From a bacterium (GTDB lineage: Bacteria; Orphanbacterota; Orphanbacteria; Orphanbacterales; Orphanbacteraceae): DNA of 64,000 bases. The stretch is taken from assembly GCA_025782575.1 (NCBI GenBank), contig JALGYY010000043.1, positions 229,093-293,092 on the forward strand, read 5' to 3'. The notes beneath the pieces are model-generated. The model made no database searches and was not told the DNA's origin. It saw only the letters and a program-made list of their open reading frames with translations. Shown here piece by piece: positions 18,337 through 28,143 of this stretch; within the stretch, counting starts at the first letter, position 1, and each line of letters opens with the position of its first letter. The position numbers and the translations under genes were made by a program.

Positions 18337-20010
18337 TCAGCGCACCAGCATGACCTTCTTCGTCATTCTCGATCCGACGTCGACAGTCAGGAAATACGTC
18401 CCACTCGGCGCATCACGTCCGCTGTTGTCGCGGCCGTCCCAGGCAATCTCGATCTCACCTGCGGGCCCGTTTGACCGGATCGAACGGACGAGCCGCCCGG
18501 CGACGTCGTGGATCGACAGTTCGTATCGCCCCGATTGCCCGAGGGTGAACCGTACTGTCGTCATCGGATTGAACGGGTTCGGTGAGATTGTAAACGCTCT
18601 CGCCGACGGAAGATCATTATAGGCGATGCTCGTGCTGACGGACGTATTCATCTGAAGATCGTATCGCTGGATGTCATCGCCAGTACCGGTCTTTCGGAAA
18701 ACTCGAATAATAAAAGCTCCCGCATACGGGAGCTGTACTGAACTCATCAATTCGGTCTCTCCGAGTCCCGCCGATGTTCCCGACGCGATCAGCGTCGTCC
18801 CGAGACTGTCATAGAGCTCGACGTCCGGATCAGAAATCATATCGGTGGAGATCGAAACAGGGGGCGGACCGTTTTGAATCCCGAGAAGATAGGTCGATCC
18901 CACCGGAATGACTGCGATGTCTACGAACGGGTCGTTCATTACGACAATGTAATAGTCGTCCTCCGCCCCATGATCGATCGAGAGATCAGTAACAAGAAGA
19001 CTGTCGACCAGAGTGTCGAGGAATGCAGCGGTCGATGGAATATCATTGTTTTCGTAGAGGTCGCCGTAGAGAAGCTGAGCACCCCGGATATCGTCGTCGA
19101 ATGGACCAAGCCCTCCAAGACCCACAAAGGCTTCCATCAGCTTGGTTCCATCTACCGGCGTTACATGGCCAAGCCCCATCCCGTGGCCGTGCTCGTGCAT
19201 CGTCACGTTTTTGAGGAATGTGAAATCGTTCGTGGGATTGGCGAATGCGGCGGCATCATCGGTGTCCAACACCATGTCGCCGCCGTTGAACGGAAAGTTA
19301 TTATACGCGAGAATTCCCGAGTTGCCGTCGATCGACCGCCCACCGATTCGAATATCAGGCCGAACGCCGACGATTCCGGGGGAGTCCGGGAAAGATGCGC
19401 TGTCGTCGTAGGTCACTTCCAGATAGGTCGTGCCGAGCAGCCCGTCCCAGCGGGCCATCGCTTTCCTCATCTTTCTCTTCCACTGGTTCGGGTTTCCGAA
19501 TGTGGATCCGAATACTAAATTGGCAATGTTCGGCCCACCCGGTTCCATGATCTCCGCGTCGCTTGCGATGAAAACACTATCCGGCATAAACCCCCAAAGG
19601 AGAGTAACGGGATCACCTTCAATGCCGGTGGGGCCATCTGTGGCGGTTGTAGTCCAGCGTCCCCATATGCGGTAGTTCGTTTTTCCGGTGACGGAGTACT
19701 TTCGACCCAGTCTCTCCATAAGTTCGGCGAGGCGCTCTGGCTCGGTATTCGGGTCGAGGATGATGTGAGTCGTCTCGAGTTCGAGACAGGCGGGGTGAAT
19801 ATCGGCCCCCTCTTCGTAATACTTTCGTGACAGAACTGATCTGGTCGTTTCCAGGACGATCCGATCGAATGGATCGGGAGACTGAAGCAGCTCCGCGATT
19901 CGTTCCGGTCGAGATTCCGGATCGCCTTGGTCAGGTGTCAACAGTCTGGCGGACGTGAGGCCGCCTGCGAGGATCAGAAGACAGAGTATCGCTGCCGGGC
20001 GCTTACTCAT
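18337..20010 (-). CDS. Matrixin-like secreted metalloprotease with FlgD/T9SS-like C-terminal domain
   Basis: HEHGHGMGLGH zincin motif with downstream Met (TKLMEAF); C-terminus SPNPFNPMTTVRFTL...AWDGRDNSGRDAPSGTYFLTVDV...KKVMLVR. Confidence 0.85.
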   Translation of the reverse strand: MSKRPAAILCLLILAGGLTSARLLTPDQGDPESRPERIAELLQSPDPFDRIVLETTRSVLSRKYYEEGADIHPACLELETTHIILDPNTEPERLAELMERLGRKYSVTGKTNYRIWGRWTTTATDGPTGIEGDPVTLLWGFMPDSVFIASDAEIMEPGGPNIANLVFGSTFGNPNQWKRKMRKAMARWDGLLGTTYLEVTYDDSASFPDSPGIVGVRPDIRIGGRSIDGNSGILAYNNFPFNGGDMVLDTDDAAAFANPTNDFTFLKNVTMHEHGHGMGLGHVTPVDGTKLMEAFVGLGGLGPFDDDIRGAQLLYGDLYENNDIPSTAAFLDTLVDSLLVTDLSIDHGAEDDYYIVVMNDPFVDIAVIPVGSTYLLGIQNGPPPVSISTDMISDPDVELYDSLGTTLIASGTSAGLGETELMSSVQLPYAGAFIIRVFRKTGTGDDIQRYDLQMNTSVSTSIAYNDLPSARAFTISPNPFNPMTTVRFTLGQSGRYELSIHDVAGRLVRSIRSNGPAGEIEIAWDGRDNSGRDAPSGTYFLTVDVGSRMTKKVMLVR

Positions 20011-20147
20011 CCGGGGCTCCTTGTTTTGACGAACATTAGAATGCGGGATATCGAGGGCCTTGCCTGGATTATATCACAAGCGATACAGATCGAGGGGATC
20101 GAGGGGGATCACTTCCAGAGCTGTTCCGGTATTGATTGATTGCGGTA

Positions 20148-20181
20148 GCTCGAGGGAGACCTGGTTGAGACTCCCTCGAGC
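20148..20181 (-). terminator. Perfect 11-bp inverted repeat (GCTCGAGGGAG / CTCCCTCGAGC, 12-nt loop) downstream of the small basic ORF
   Basis: Direct reading; lies 26 bp after the 20207 stop on the minus strand; weak U-tract. Confidence 0.5.
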
Positions 20182-20206
20182 CCGATGCTGGAGCCGGCCG
20201 ATCTGC

Positions 20207-20326
20207 TCATGTCAAACCCTGAGGCCCTTTGGTCTTCTTGGATTTCTTTTCCGCTCTTTTCTCTTTCAGGGTTTTTGACGACTTCTTCTTGGGATCTTTC
20301 TTTCGGGCATCCCTTCCCTTGGCCAT
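20207..20326 (-). CDS. 39-aa highly basic small protein MAKGRDARKKDPKKKSSKTLKEKRAEKKSKKTKGPQGLT
   Basis: Below the ORF-track length cut-off; ATG preceded by AGAGGAGGAAGCTC (strong SD); followed by hairpin 20148-20181. Confidence 0.65.
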   Translation of the reverse strand: MAKGRDARKKDPKKKSSKTLKEKRAEKKSKKTKGPQGLT

Positions 20327-20491
20327 GAGCTTCCTCCTCTATTAAGTGCTGGGAACATCTCGCTCCAATCTGCACCGGATCGACATAAAATGCAAGAACC
20401 TCTGAGCAGAAGCGGCATCAGTACCGCGCTGACAGGAAACCACTTTGTAGGGTACAATTAAGCGAGGTACTGACGATCAAGAGGGCCACAG

Positions 20492-21598
20492 ATGGCATGC
20501 AGAGACCGCGAACGATATCGGCGTCGAACAGCTGCGGCAATTGCGGTCGGTCTGGCAGCCATTCTCCTCGCTCCGATCGATACCATCCATGCTTTTCACG
20601 AAGGCGGAGTCGGTAGCTGCAAGAGCTGTCACATTATGCACCCGACCAAGGACGGCGTGCCGATTGAAACCAACGACATGCTCTTACTCACCGACAACGC
20701 AACTGACATTTGTCTCACATGCCATGCTACCGCGAACGGTTCCGTCCTGGGTTCGGATCCACTCAACCCACCTCCCGAGGTGGGGGGAGGGAACTTCGTC
20801 TATCTTCTCGAGGACAATATCAACGATGCTCCCGGGGGCTCCCTCAATCCGATTTCCGGGAACCACGCAGGTCACAACGTGGTCTCGTTGGCATGGGGGA
20901 TCCAGGAAGACCCGGACCATCCCACCGCCCCGGGTGGCAGCTATCCATCGAGTGAACTCGGCTGCACAAGTTGTCACGACCCGCATGGGAACGGGAACTT
21001 TCGCATGCTCTATGGCGCCGGCCAGGTAGCGGCTGGTGACTATCTATTTCTCAACCCGGCCCCTTTGGGAGACGGAATTCCGCTCGAAGGAAGTCAGGAG
21101 CGCCCCGATCTTCACACGGCCTATAACCAGAACTGGTCCGTCTAGTGCATGAACTGCCACGTCTCCTTCAGAGACCACGGCCCCGGATTCGAACATGATG
21201 TGGATCACGTACTGGAGAGTGATGAGCGTGACTCCTACAATCGTTACAATGGTGACAGCGATCCGCTCGGAGCGGATCTATCGACAGCCTACCTGCCGGA
21301 AGTGCCCATCGAAGATCGAGCGGCGGCAATTTCGAGTACGCTCGGAGCCTGGTCATCCAATCGAGTCTCCTGCATGAGCTGTCACCGTGCCCACGCCACG
21401 AGCGCTCCGAAGGCCGGTCGCTGGGATTTCAACGTCCTTCGTCTGGGGGACGATGGAGTTGAATCAGGATCCTACCCGATACCCAATCCGTACGCGGACC
21501 CCGATCAGCGCCAGCTCTGCGTCAAGTGCCACTATAATGAAGCAGAGGATCATGGGTGGGATCGCGCCTGCATCGAGTGTCATCGCGAATCGCATTAA
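20492..21598 (+). CDS. Multihaem c-type cytochrome (7 CxxCH), interrupted by an in-frame TAG at 21143-21145
   Basis: CKSCH, CLTCH, CTSCH in the first segment; CMNCH (first Cys lies before the listed Met 21149), CMSCH, CVKCH, CIECH in the second; both segments are in the same frame. Confidence 0.8.
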
Positions 21599-21613
21599 GA
21601 CTATTCATACAAA

Positions 21614-21648
21614 TTGCGGGCGGCCCGAATCGGACCGCCCGCAATTGA
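21614..21648. terminator. Long inverted repeat (AATTGCGGGCGGCCCGA...TCGGACCGCCCGCAATT) between convergent genes
   Basis: 17-bp arms, 16/17 complementary, between the cytochrome gene (+) and the peptidase gene (-). Confidence 0.7.
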
Positions 21649-21673
21649 TCAGCCTTCCTCTCTCGCCGATCGC

Positions 21674-24070
21674 TTACCGGACGAGTATCATCTTGCGACT
21701 TTCGACACCGCTATCGGCCTCCATCCGATAGAGGTAGACACCGGAGCCGACCGGGTCGCCGGCGGCTGTTCGGCCGTCCCACGTCACTTCGTGCACACCG
21801 GCATCACGGCGCTCATCCAAAAGAGTTCGCACGAGACGCCCGCCGAGCGTGTAGACGGAGACATTCACCCGCTCGGAACGGTCCAGGTCGAACCGAATCC
21901 TGGTCGTCGGATTAAACGGGTTCGGTGTGGCCGGATGGAGCCGCGTATCGGGCAGCTGCGGTGCCGTCGACGGGTCCACGCTGGTCGGCACGACAAGGGC
22001 TTCGCCAGGCATCATCACGATGGCGTCCCACTCGATGGCGTCTGGGCCGAATACATCAATCGTCAGGAAGAGCGGCTCGGGGAAGATCGTTCCCAGATTG
22101 ACGATCGACTGAGACGGAGCAGCCGCTTTTTGCGTCCCGCCGAGAAAATCGTCCGGTCCGATCGTCGTTGAGAACTGAATCGAACCGCCGCCCATGGACG
22201 GTTGCCAGATACTGACAAACACTTCAGTGAACCCCGCCGGTATCCCCCCGAAAGGATCGACCAGGTCGGCTGCACCGAGAATGAGCACCGTGCTGTCGGC
22301 GAATCCCTGTAGCGGATCGCCTGAGTTGTAGAGCCACGGCCGATCGGGATCGATTTCCATGGGCAGCTCCACTTGGAATTGCTGGAACCAGTTCGGGCCG
22401 GTCGTTGCCGGCACCTCGTCCGTTAACGTGCCGGGAAACCATCCATAATTATAGAATCCGAATGTACCTTGTCCGAGTGTGTCATTGAATTCTGCCGCTG
22501 AAGCGTCCAACCAGCCGATCGAGTGGTTGTTGTAGCGGGATCCGAATGGAGTCGGCGTCACCGGCTCTGACGTATCCCGAAGCCACGTAGCTAGCATGCG
22601 TACGCCCGGTTTGTTGGAGTGCATCACTACTTTGTACTTGCCGGTGGCGTTCGCTGTGCCGTTCCTTCGAAAATAGATCGACTTGCCCAGATTCCAGTTA
22701 TACGTGCTCGAGTTGACCCAGCTGGTTCCGGTCCCGCTCGAAACTTCACACTGCAACGTAAAATTGCCGCACGTATCGGAGCTGGCCCCACCGGGGAAGC
22801 GGAGACAGACAGTGGAACACGCTTCACCGATCTGGAAGCAGAACGGTTCACCTTTGGCGTCATCGAAAGTGTGGACATAGCCGCCAGTTGTGTTGTTGTT
22901 CTTGCAGTCATTCAGCCACTTTCGCCAGTTCGTCGAGTCCGGTCCGTTCTTCAGCGCTTCGGTAATTGCCGTGACCGCTGAATCGGCCCACTCAAATGCT
23001 TCGATCCCGGTGAGACCCTGTTGGATGCAATCCCATAAGGCCAACGGGAATATTGACCCGTCAACCGCATCGCCGTCGCTCTGGAGGAAGTAGCAGGAAC
23101 TATTGGCGCCGTCACTCGACATGGAATGAAAGCCGTTTACCTTCTTTTCCGCGAGCTCGTCGAGGAGTGAGCCGGAATGACACGCTTCAACTATTACGCA
23201 ATACTCATCGGCCGCCTGATCCTTCAGCTTGCAGGCGAACTCTTTTGCCGTGATGAACTTCCCGCCGGGCAGCCATAGTGTGTCGGGCGTGCCGTGGCCG
23301 GTCCAGAAGACATAAAGCTTGTCACATCCCTGCGGCAGGGCATCGATCGCGCTGAGAATTTCAGCTTTCGTCTTGCCCACCTGAACATCCGGTGTGACTC
23401 CGAGCGATTCGAAGCTCTCAATGGCACAACGAATATCGGCACCGAATTCTTTGTCCGCCGCCGTATCGTACGGCGTGATGATGATGCCCCAGACATCAGC
23501 GGCTTCGGTTTTCGGCACGATGTTTTGGCGCTTGATGTCGTCCGGGATCTCAATTCGTGGGAACCGGAAGCGGCCGTCCTCCGTTCCCGGAATAGCCCCA
23601 CCCGAACCGAACGATGTTAGGAAGGCATCGGCCGTCAGATCACGGTCCACGTTCGTCGCGTAGAGCTCCACCCCTCCGACCGACGGCCACCATTGGCCGT
23701 CAGCCGTCCAGGCGATGGTGCCGCTCGCATCGTCGACGAGCACGAACTTTGTGGGATGCCCGAACTGGGCGCGAGGGTTCAGATCGAGCCAGATGAACCA
23801 TGACGATGATACGGTCGTGGTGAGTGTATCGATTGTGTTTTGTGCGATAAAAGTTCCGCCGGGGATAGTGACTTGCATGGCGAAACCGTTAAGCGCGTAG
23901 TTCACGCTCAGCGTGTCGATAATATCGGTTGTGACAAGATCGATAGCGTCTTGCCGGGTGATGGCGCCGGCTGGTGATACCGCGCCGAGAATCGGCAGGA
24001 ACAGTGTCAGGAAGATTATGGCACTGATCCGTTTGTCACTGCTTGAGCGGGGCGTATTGGTTCCGATCAT
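21674..24070 (-). CDS. Secreted clan CD (C13/caspase-like) cysteine peptidase with FlgD/T9SS-like C-terminal domain
   Basis: ATG 24070 with GAGGAGG SD; signal peptide; YVFWTGHGTPD (His) and CVIVEACHSGSLLDEL (Cys) dyad; C-terminus NPFNPTTRIRFDL...TWDGRTAAGDPVGSGVYLYR...RKMILVR. Confidence 0.8.
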   Translation of the reverse strand: MIGTNTPRSSSDKRISAIIFLTLFLPILGAVSPAGAITRQDAIDLVTTDIIDTLSVNYALNGFAMQVTIPGGTFIAQNTIDTLTTTVSSSWFIWLDLNPRAQFGHPTKFVLVDDASGTIAWTADGQWWPSVGGVELYATNVDRDLTADAFLTSFGSGGAIPGTEDGRFRFPRIEIPDDIKRQNIVPKTEAADVWGIIITPYDTAADKEFGADIRCAIESFESLGVTPDVQVGKTKAEILSAIDALPQGCDKLYVFWTGHGTPDTLWLPGGKFITAKEFACKLKDQAADEYCVIVEACHSGSLLDELAEKKVNGFHSMSSDGANSSCYFLQSDGDAVDGSIFPLALWDCIQQGLTGIEAFEWADSAVTAITEALKNGPDSTNWRKWLNDCKNNNTTGGYVHTFDDAKGEPFCFQIGEACSTVCLRFPGGASSDTCGNFTLQCEVSSGTGTSWVNSSTYNWNLGKSIYFRRNGTANATGKYKVVMHSNKPGVRMLATWLRDTSEPVTPTPFGSRYNNHSIGWLDASAAEFNDTLGQGTFGFYNYGWFPGTLTDEVPATTGPNWFQQFQVELPMEIDPDRPWLYNSGDPLQGFADSTVLILGAADLVDPFGGIPAGFTEVFVSIWQPSMGGGSIQFSTTIGPDDFLGGTQKAAAPSQSIVNLGTIFPEPLFLTIDVFGPDAIEWDAIVMMPGEALVVPTSVDPSTAPQLPDTRLHPATPNPFNPTTRIRFDLDRSERVNVSVYTLGGRLVRTLLDERRDAGVHEVTWDGRTAAGDPVGSGVYLYRMEADSGVESRKMILVR

Positions 24071-24166
24071 GTGACCTCCTCTTTTCCGGGAGAGTGTCGG
24101 CCGCATTCCGGGGATAGCGGTGAGGAGTGCGGCTCTCCCCCCGCCGATTGATCCATGGATATAGTA

Positions 24167-24182
24167 CGGACCGATCGGTCCG
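24167..24182. promoter_or_regulatory. Perfect 16-bp palindrome CGGACCGATCGGTCCG in a divergent intergenic region
   Basis: Direct reading; lies between the divergent peptidase (-) and kinase (+) genes. Confidence 0.4.
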
Positions 24183-24282
24183 ATATTGCGGACTGAAATC
24201 GAATGGCGAAATAGATATCGGGATTTGCATACTGTCGAGGTAATATACCATCCTATAAAGAGCTTAACCGATAGGTGCTGTT

Positions 24283-27234
24283 ATGTCCGATAATGATGAC
24301 AAAACTCAACCTGCCTTCCAGCCCGATGTGGGGAAGATGGTCAACCACTATCTTATTCTCGCCAAACTCGGCGCGGGTGGCATGGGAGAGGTCTATCTTG
24401 CGGAGGACGCCAAACTCTCTCGAAGTGTAGCCCTCAAATTTCTTCCCCCTTCGCTAGCCACCGACTCTACAATCCGCGCACGCTTTGCCCGCGAAGCAAA
24501 AGCAGCCGCCTCGCTCCATCACCCGAACATCGTCCATGTATATGAGGTTGGCGAGCATGAAGGCCGTCCCTATATTGCAATGGAGCATGTCGATGGTTCC
24601 CCGTTGCGAAAGGTTCTGTCAGAAGGTCCGGTCGCGCTGGAGACGGCCATTGCCTATGCTGAGGCTTTGGCGGGCGCGGTGGAAGAAGCGCATCGCGCCG
24701 GAGTCATTCACCGCGATATCAAACCGGGCAATATCGTAGTTGATTCGAATGACCGGCCGAAGCTGCTCGATTTCGGACTCGCGGCGCTCCCCCGCGCTGA
24801 AGCGATCACGAAGACGGGAACTACACTAGGTACCGTCGGCTACATGGCACCGGAACAGGCGCGCGGCGACAGTGTGGACCAACGATCGGATCTCTTCTCG
24901 CTCGGCGTGGTTCTCTACGAAATGATTGCGGGGCACCAGCCGTTTCAAGCCGACACAGAGGTCGCCACACTCGATCTGGTTCTGCATCGGGTACAGGATC
25001 CGCTTGCTCGGTACCGCGCGGGTGTTCCGATCGGGTTGGAGCAGATCGTATCCAAGCTTCTCGAGAAGGATCCCGCACTGCGCTACCAGACTGCCGCCGA
25101 CCTCGCAGCGGATATCAGGCGAGAACGGAAAGTTCAGGACGGATCCATCCAGGCATCAGCACTGGATATTCCCCGAAAGAACGATCGACCCGGTTGGCTG
25201 ACTCCCGCGATCATCGCCGGTACTCTTGTCGTTGCCGGATTGCTCTGGAAACCCTGGAACCGTGGACCCGTGATCGTGGCACCTGCAGAGGCGAGTCAGA
25301 GCCGGCTCGTTATTTTTGACTTTGAAAACCTCGTCAGGGATGAAGGAAGCAAGAACCTCGGCATGATCATATCCAGCCTTCTCGTTGCCGACCTATCAGA
25401 ATCCCATTTCCTGCAGGTCATCTCGCGGCAGCGCATCTTCGATGTGGCCAAATCACTCGGCCACGATTCCACCCTCCCGATCGATGGAGGTCTCTCTGAA
25501 GCGGTCGCACGGAAAGCGGGCGGGCAATGGATGCTGACGGGCACGATTCTCCAGACAGAACCCGTTCTCGTGCTCACGAGTCAGGTCGCGGATGTGGCGA
25601 GCGGAAACGTCTCGACCTCACAGAGAGTCGTCGGCAAACCGAGTGAAGACATATTTGCAGTCGTCGACAGATTGACCAGTGAGCTGAAGCGCGATCTCGA
25701 TCTGCCGGATGATTCAGAGCACGAACCGGATCCCAGGGTTTCGGAGATTACCACGGACTCGCCTGAAGCCTACCGCCACTTTGTCCTCGGCGTTGATAAG
25801 TTGCAACAGTTCTCCAAGATTGAAGCGTTCGAGGAGCTGACCCGGGCTGTCGAGATTGACTCAACATTTGCTTCAGCATATTACATGTTGTCCGTCTTGA
25901 GATTGACCGAACAGAGGGACAAGGATGCGCTTATCTACATTCAGGCCGCGCTTCGCCACATCGACCGGACGACCTGGCGAGAGCGACTGGAAATCCAGGC
26001 CCTCGATTTCGAACTTCACGGAGAGCTCAATGCCGCGACGGCAAAACTCCGAGAGATTACAGATCGGCTCCCTGATGATCCGACTGCCTGGTTTAAGCTC
26101 GGGATGGCACACGAGTCGAACTCATTGAAAGCCCTTGAGGCGTACGAACGGGCGATTATCGCCGATTCGTCGCACGCGCCGGCGTATAATCAGCTCGCTT
26201 ATGCCTATCAGAAGGTCGGTCGGTGGGATGATGCGATCCAGGCAATCAACAGATACATCGACTTGCGGCCGAACGAACCGAATCCTCGCGATAGTCGTGG
26301 CGATCTCTACGCGCTGCAGGGTCGTCTCGAAGAGGCACGCGCTTCTTACGAAAAGGCGCGCGCCATCAAGCCCGACTTCATGCCGAGTTCTCGCTATAAG
26401 CTTGCAATAGTGAATCTATTGCTGGGTGACGACGTCGAGGCCATACGGATCTTCCGCGAGCTCGCGGATGGGAGCATCGATAACGGCGGACGCCTGGGGA
26501 AACGGGGCTTGATCGAAGTCCTTTTGTATCAAGGCCGTTATCAAGCAGCACTACAACGCCTGCAGACTGAGATTGCGCATGCCGAAGCTCGCGGAGACTA
26601 CGATATGTGGGCCTTCCTCACACAGTACTCCGCTTTCGCTTACTCGATTCTCGAACAACACAAAGATGCACTCCATGCGATTCGGTCGGCTATCGCGATC
26701 GCCAGTGATCACGAGACTCACGATTTCCACTGGATGTACGAGGCTGCAATATGGGTCTCCCTTCGCGCCGGGCGGGTGGATCTGGCGGATGACCATGTCG
26801 AAACCCTGAGAGAACTGGCCCTGTTGACTCGGAGTACGGAAGAGCATTACCTCGGGGCACGGGGCGCCCTTGCAGAGGCACACGGAGACTTTGGGGAGAT
26901 GGCGCGATTCTACCGCCTTTGCGTCGATCAGCAGAAGGACCTGTACTGGTTCTATCGCCTAGGTAAAGCATCGCGCCTGGTCGGGCGTCTCGACGAGGCG
27001 GTCGAGTGGCTGGTCATGGCACGGGACTACGTCGACATGGATCGACTGTCTCTATTTCCGTTTTCGATTCTTGTCTACTACGAACTTGGCCTCGCCTACG
27101 AGGCGTCCGGCTGGAACGAAAAGGCGATCGACTCCTTCGAGACTTTCCTGCAGATCTGGCAGAATGCAGACTACCGCCCTCCGGAAATGAACGATGCGGA
27201 ACAGCAGTTAACCAAGCTCAGGTCTGATTCCTAA
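24283..27234 (+). CDS. Membrane Ser/Thr protein kinase with TolB/FlgO-like domain and TPR repeats
   Basis: LGAGGMGEVYLAED, HRDIKPGNIVV, LDFGLAAL, GTVGYMAPEQARG; TM WLTPAIIAGTLVVAGLLW; LVIFDFENL... domain; TPR array. Confidence 0.9.
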   Translation: MSDNDDKTQPAFQPDVGKMVNHYLILAKLGAGGMGEVYLAEDAKLSRSVALKFLPPSLATDSTIRARFAREAKAAASLHHPNIVHVYEVGEHEGRPYIAMEHVDGSPLRKVLSEGPVALETAIAYAEALAGAVEEAHRAGVIHRDIKPGNIVVDSNDRPKLLDFGLAALPRAEAITKTGTTLGTVGYMAPEQARGDSVDQRSDLFSLGVVLYEMIAGHQPFQADTEVATLDLVLHRVQDPLARYRAGVPIGLEQIVSKLLEKDPALRYQTAADLAADIRRERKVQDGSIQASALDIPRKNDRPGWLTPAIIAGTLVVAGLLWKPWNRGPVIVAPAEASQSRLVIFDFENLVRDEGSKNLGMIISSLLVADLSESHFLQVISRQRIFDVAKSLGHDSTLPIDGGLSEAVARKAGGQWMLTGTILQTEPVLVLTSQVADVASGNVSTSQRVVGKPSEDIFAVVDRLTSELKRDLDLPDDSEHEPDPRVSEITTDSPEAYRHFVLGVDKLQQFSKIEAFEELTRAVEIDSTFASAYYMLSVLRLTEQRDKDALIYIQAALRHIDRTTWRERLEIQALDFELHGELNAATAKLREITDRLPDDPTAWFKLGMAHESNSLKALEAYERAIIADSSHAPAYNQLAYAYQKVGRWDDAIQAINRYIDLRPNEPNPRDSRGDLYALQGRLEEARASYEKARAIKPDFMPSSRYKLAIVNLLLGDDVEAIRIFRELADGSIDNGGRLGKRGLIEVLLYQGRYQAALQRLQTEIAHAEARGDYDMWAFLTQYSAFAYSILEQHKDALHAIRSAIAIASDHETHDFHWMYEAAIWVSLRAGRVDLADDHVETLRELALLTRSTEEHYLGARGALAEAHGDFGEMARFYRLCVDQQKDLYWFYRLGKASRLVGRLDEAVEWLVMARDYVDMDRLSLFPFSILVYYELGLAYEASGWNEKAIDSFETFLQIWQNADYRPPEMNDAEQQLTKLRSDS

Positions 27235-27348
27235 GGCGTTAGTCCGGGCCAGCATGAAACGGGGGTACGAAGCTCGGCCTCGTCGCCAAGAACAAGACGC
27301 CTTTTGATTAGTCACACCGGAAGAGTCAGCTGATATTGGAGGAATTCG

Positions 27349-28143
27349 GTGGTCCCGGACATTGATGCCGCCGCGTGGCTGCTGAAAAGCGAAATCGAAT
27401 ATTTCTCATTGGACGCAGAGCGTGAGTCTCTCCGGCCCGGACTATTGTTCCGAGCGCACGGCGCCGAATCGTTCCCGCCGGGAGCGGTTGCGTTTCTCGG
27501 TTCGGGCGAGGGCGCTGCCACGAGCGACTGGGTTCAGCGAACCGAAGAACGGTTTCGAGAGATCGGCGCCGGATTGGCGCGGATTTATACACCAATCGAT
27601 TTCATTGGTAGCGATCGACTTCTACAAGCCGGTTTCAATCATCGAATAGAGGTCGGCTACTTCGCCAGGCCGATCCATACGGCCTCTCGACATCACAAAA
27701 CGTTCCGATTGATAGCGGATGAACGCGACTGGGCATTGAAGCTCACGATTCACCAAGCTGGAGAAGGAGTCCCCGACGGCCATGAGATCCCGGCAGAAGA
27801 CTGGGTCGCGATCGAAAAACGCAAGAGCACAACAGGCGGAATTCAGATGTTCCTGGTCGAAGTCGACGGAGAGCCACGTGCGACTGTCGGTCTTATGGAA
27901 TTCGAATTCGCGCTGCGGCTGAAGAACCTGCTGGTTCATCCTGATCACAGGAGAAGCGGAGTCGGTGGTGAGATCCTGCGTGCCGCCCGTAGAGCGGCCC
28001 GCGAGAGGGATCTCGCCGGTGTCGGATGCTTCGCGATCGCGGGCGAGGAGGGGGAGGCCCTTTACAAGGGTGAGAACTTCCAACCCGTCTGCGCCCAGAT
28101 GGAGTGGACTAAAATGATGGTACCGGAGGGAACGAGGAAATGA
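27349..28143 (+). CDS. GNAT-family N-acetyltransferase
   Basis: GTG start after GGAGG; LVHPDHRRSGVGGEILRAARRAARERD acetyl-CoA binding motif. Confidence 0.8.
   Translation: MVPDIDAAAWLLKSEIEYFSLDAERESLRPGLLFRAHGAESFPPGAVAFLGSGEGAATSDWVQRTEERFREIGAGLARIYTPIDFIGSDRLLQAGFNHRIEVGYFARPIHTASRHHKTFRLIADERDWALKLTIHQAGEGVPDGHEIPAEDWVAIEKRKSTTGGIQMFLVEVDGEPRATVGLMEFEFALRLKNLLVHPDHRRSGVGGEILRAARRAARERDLAGVGCFAIAGEEGEALYKGENFQPVCAQMEWTKMMVPEGTRK

Noticed and set aside
21143-21145. Genome-wide TAG reassignment (e.g. pyrrolysine or alternative code)
   Set aside because: TAG terminates other genes here (e.g. 4329, 6271), so a general reassignment is not supported; a local nonsense, error or readthrough is more likely.
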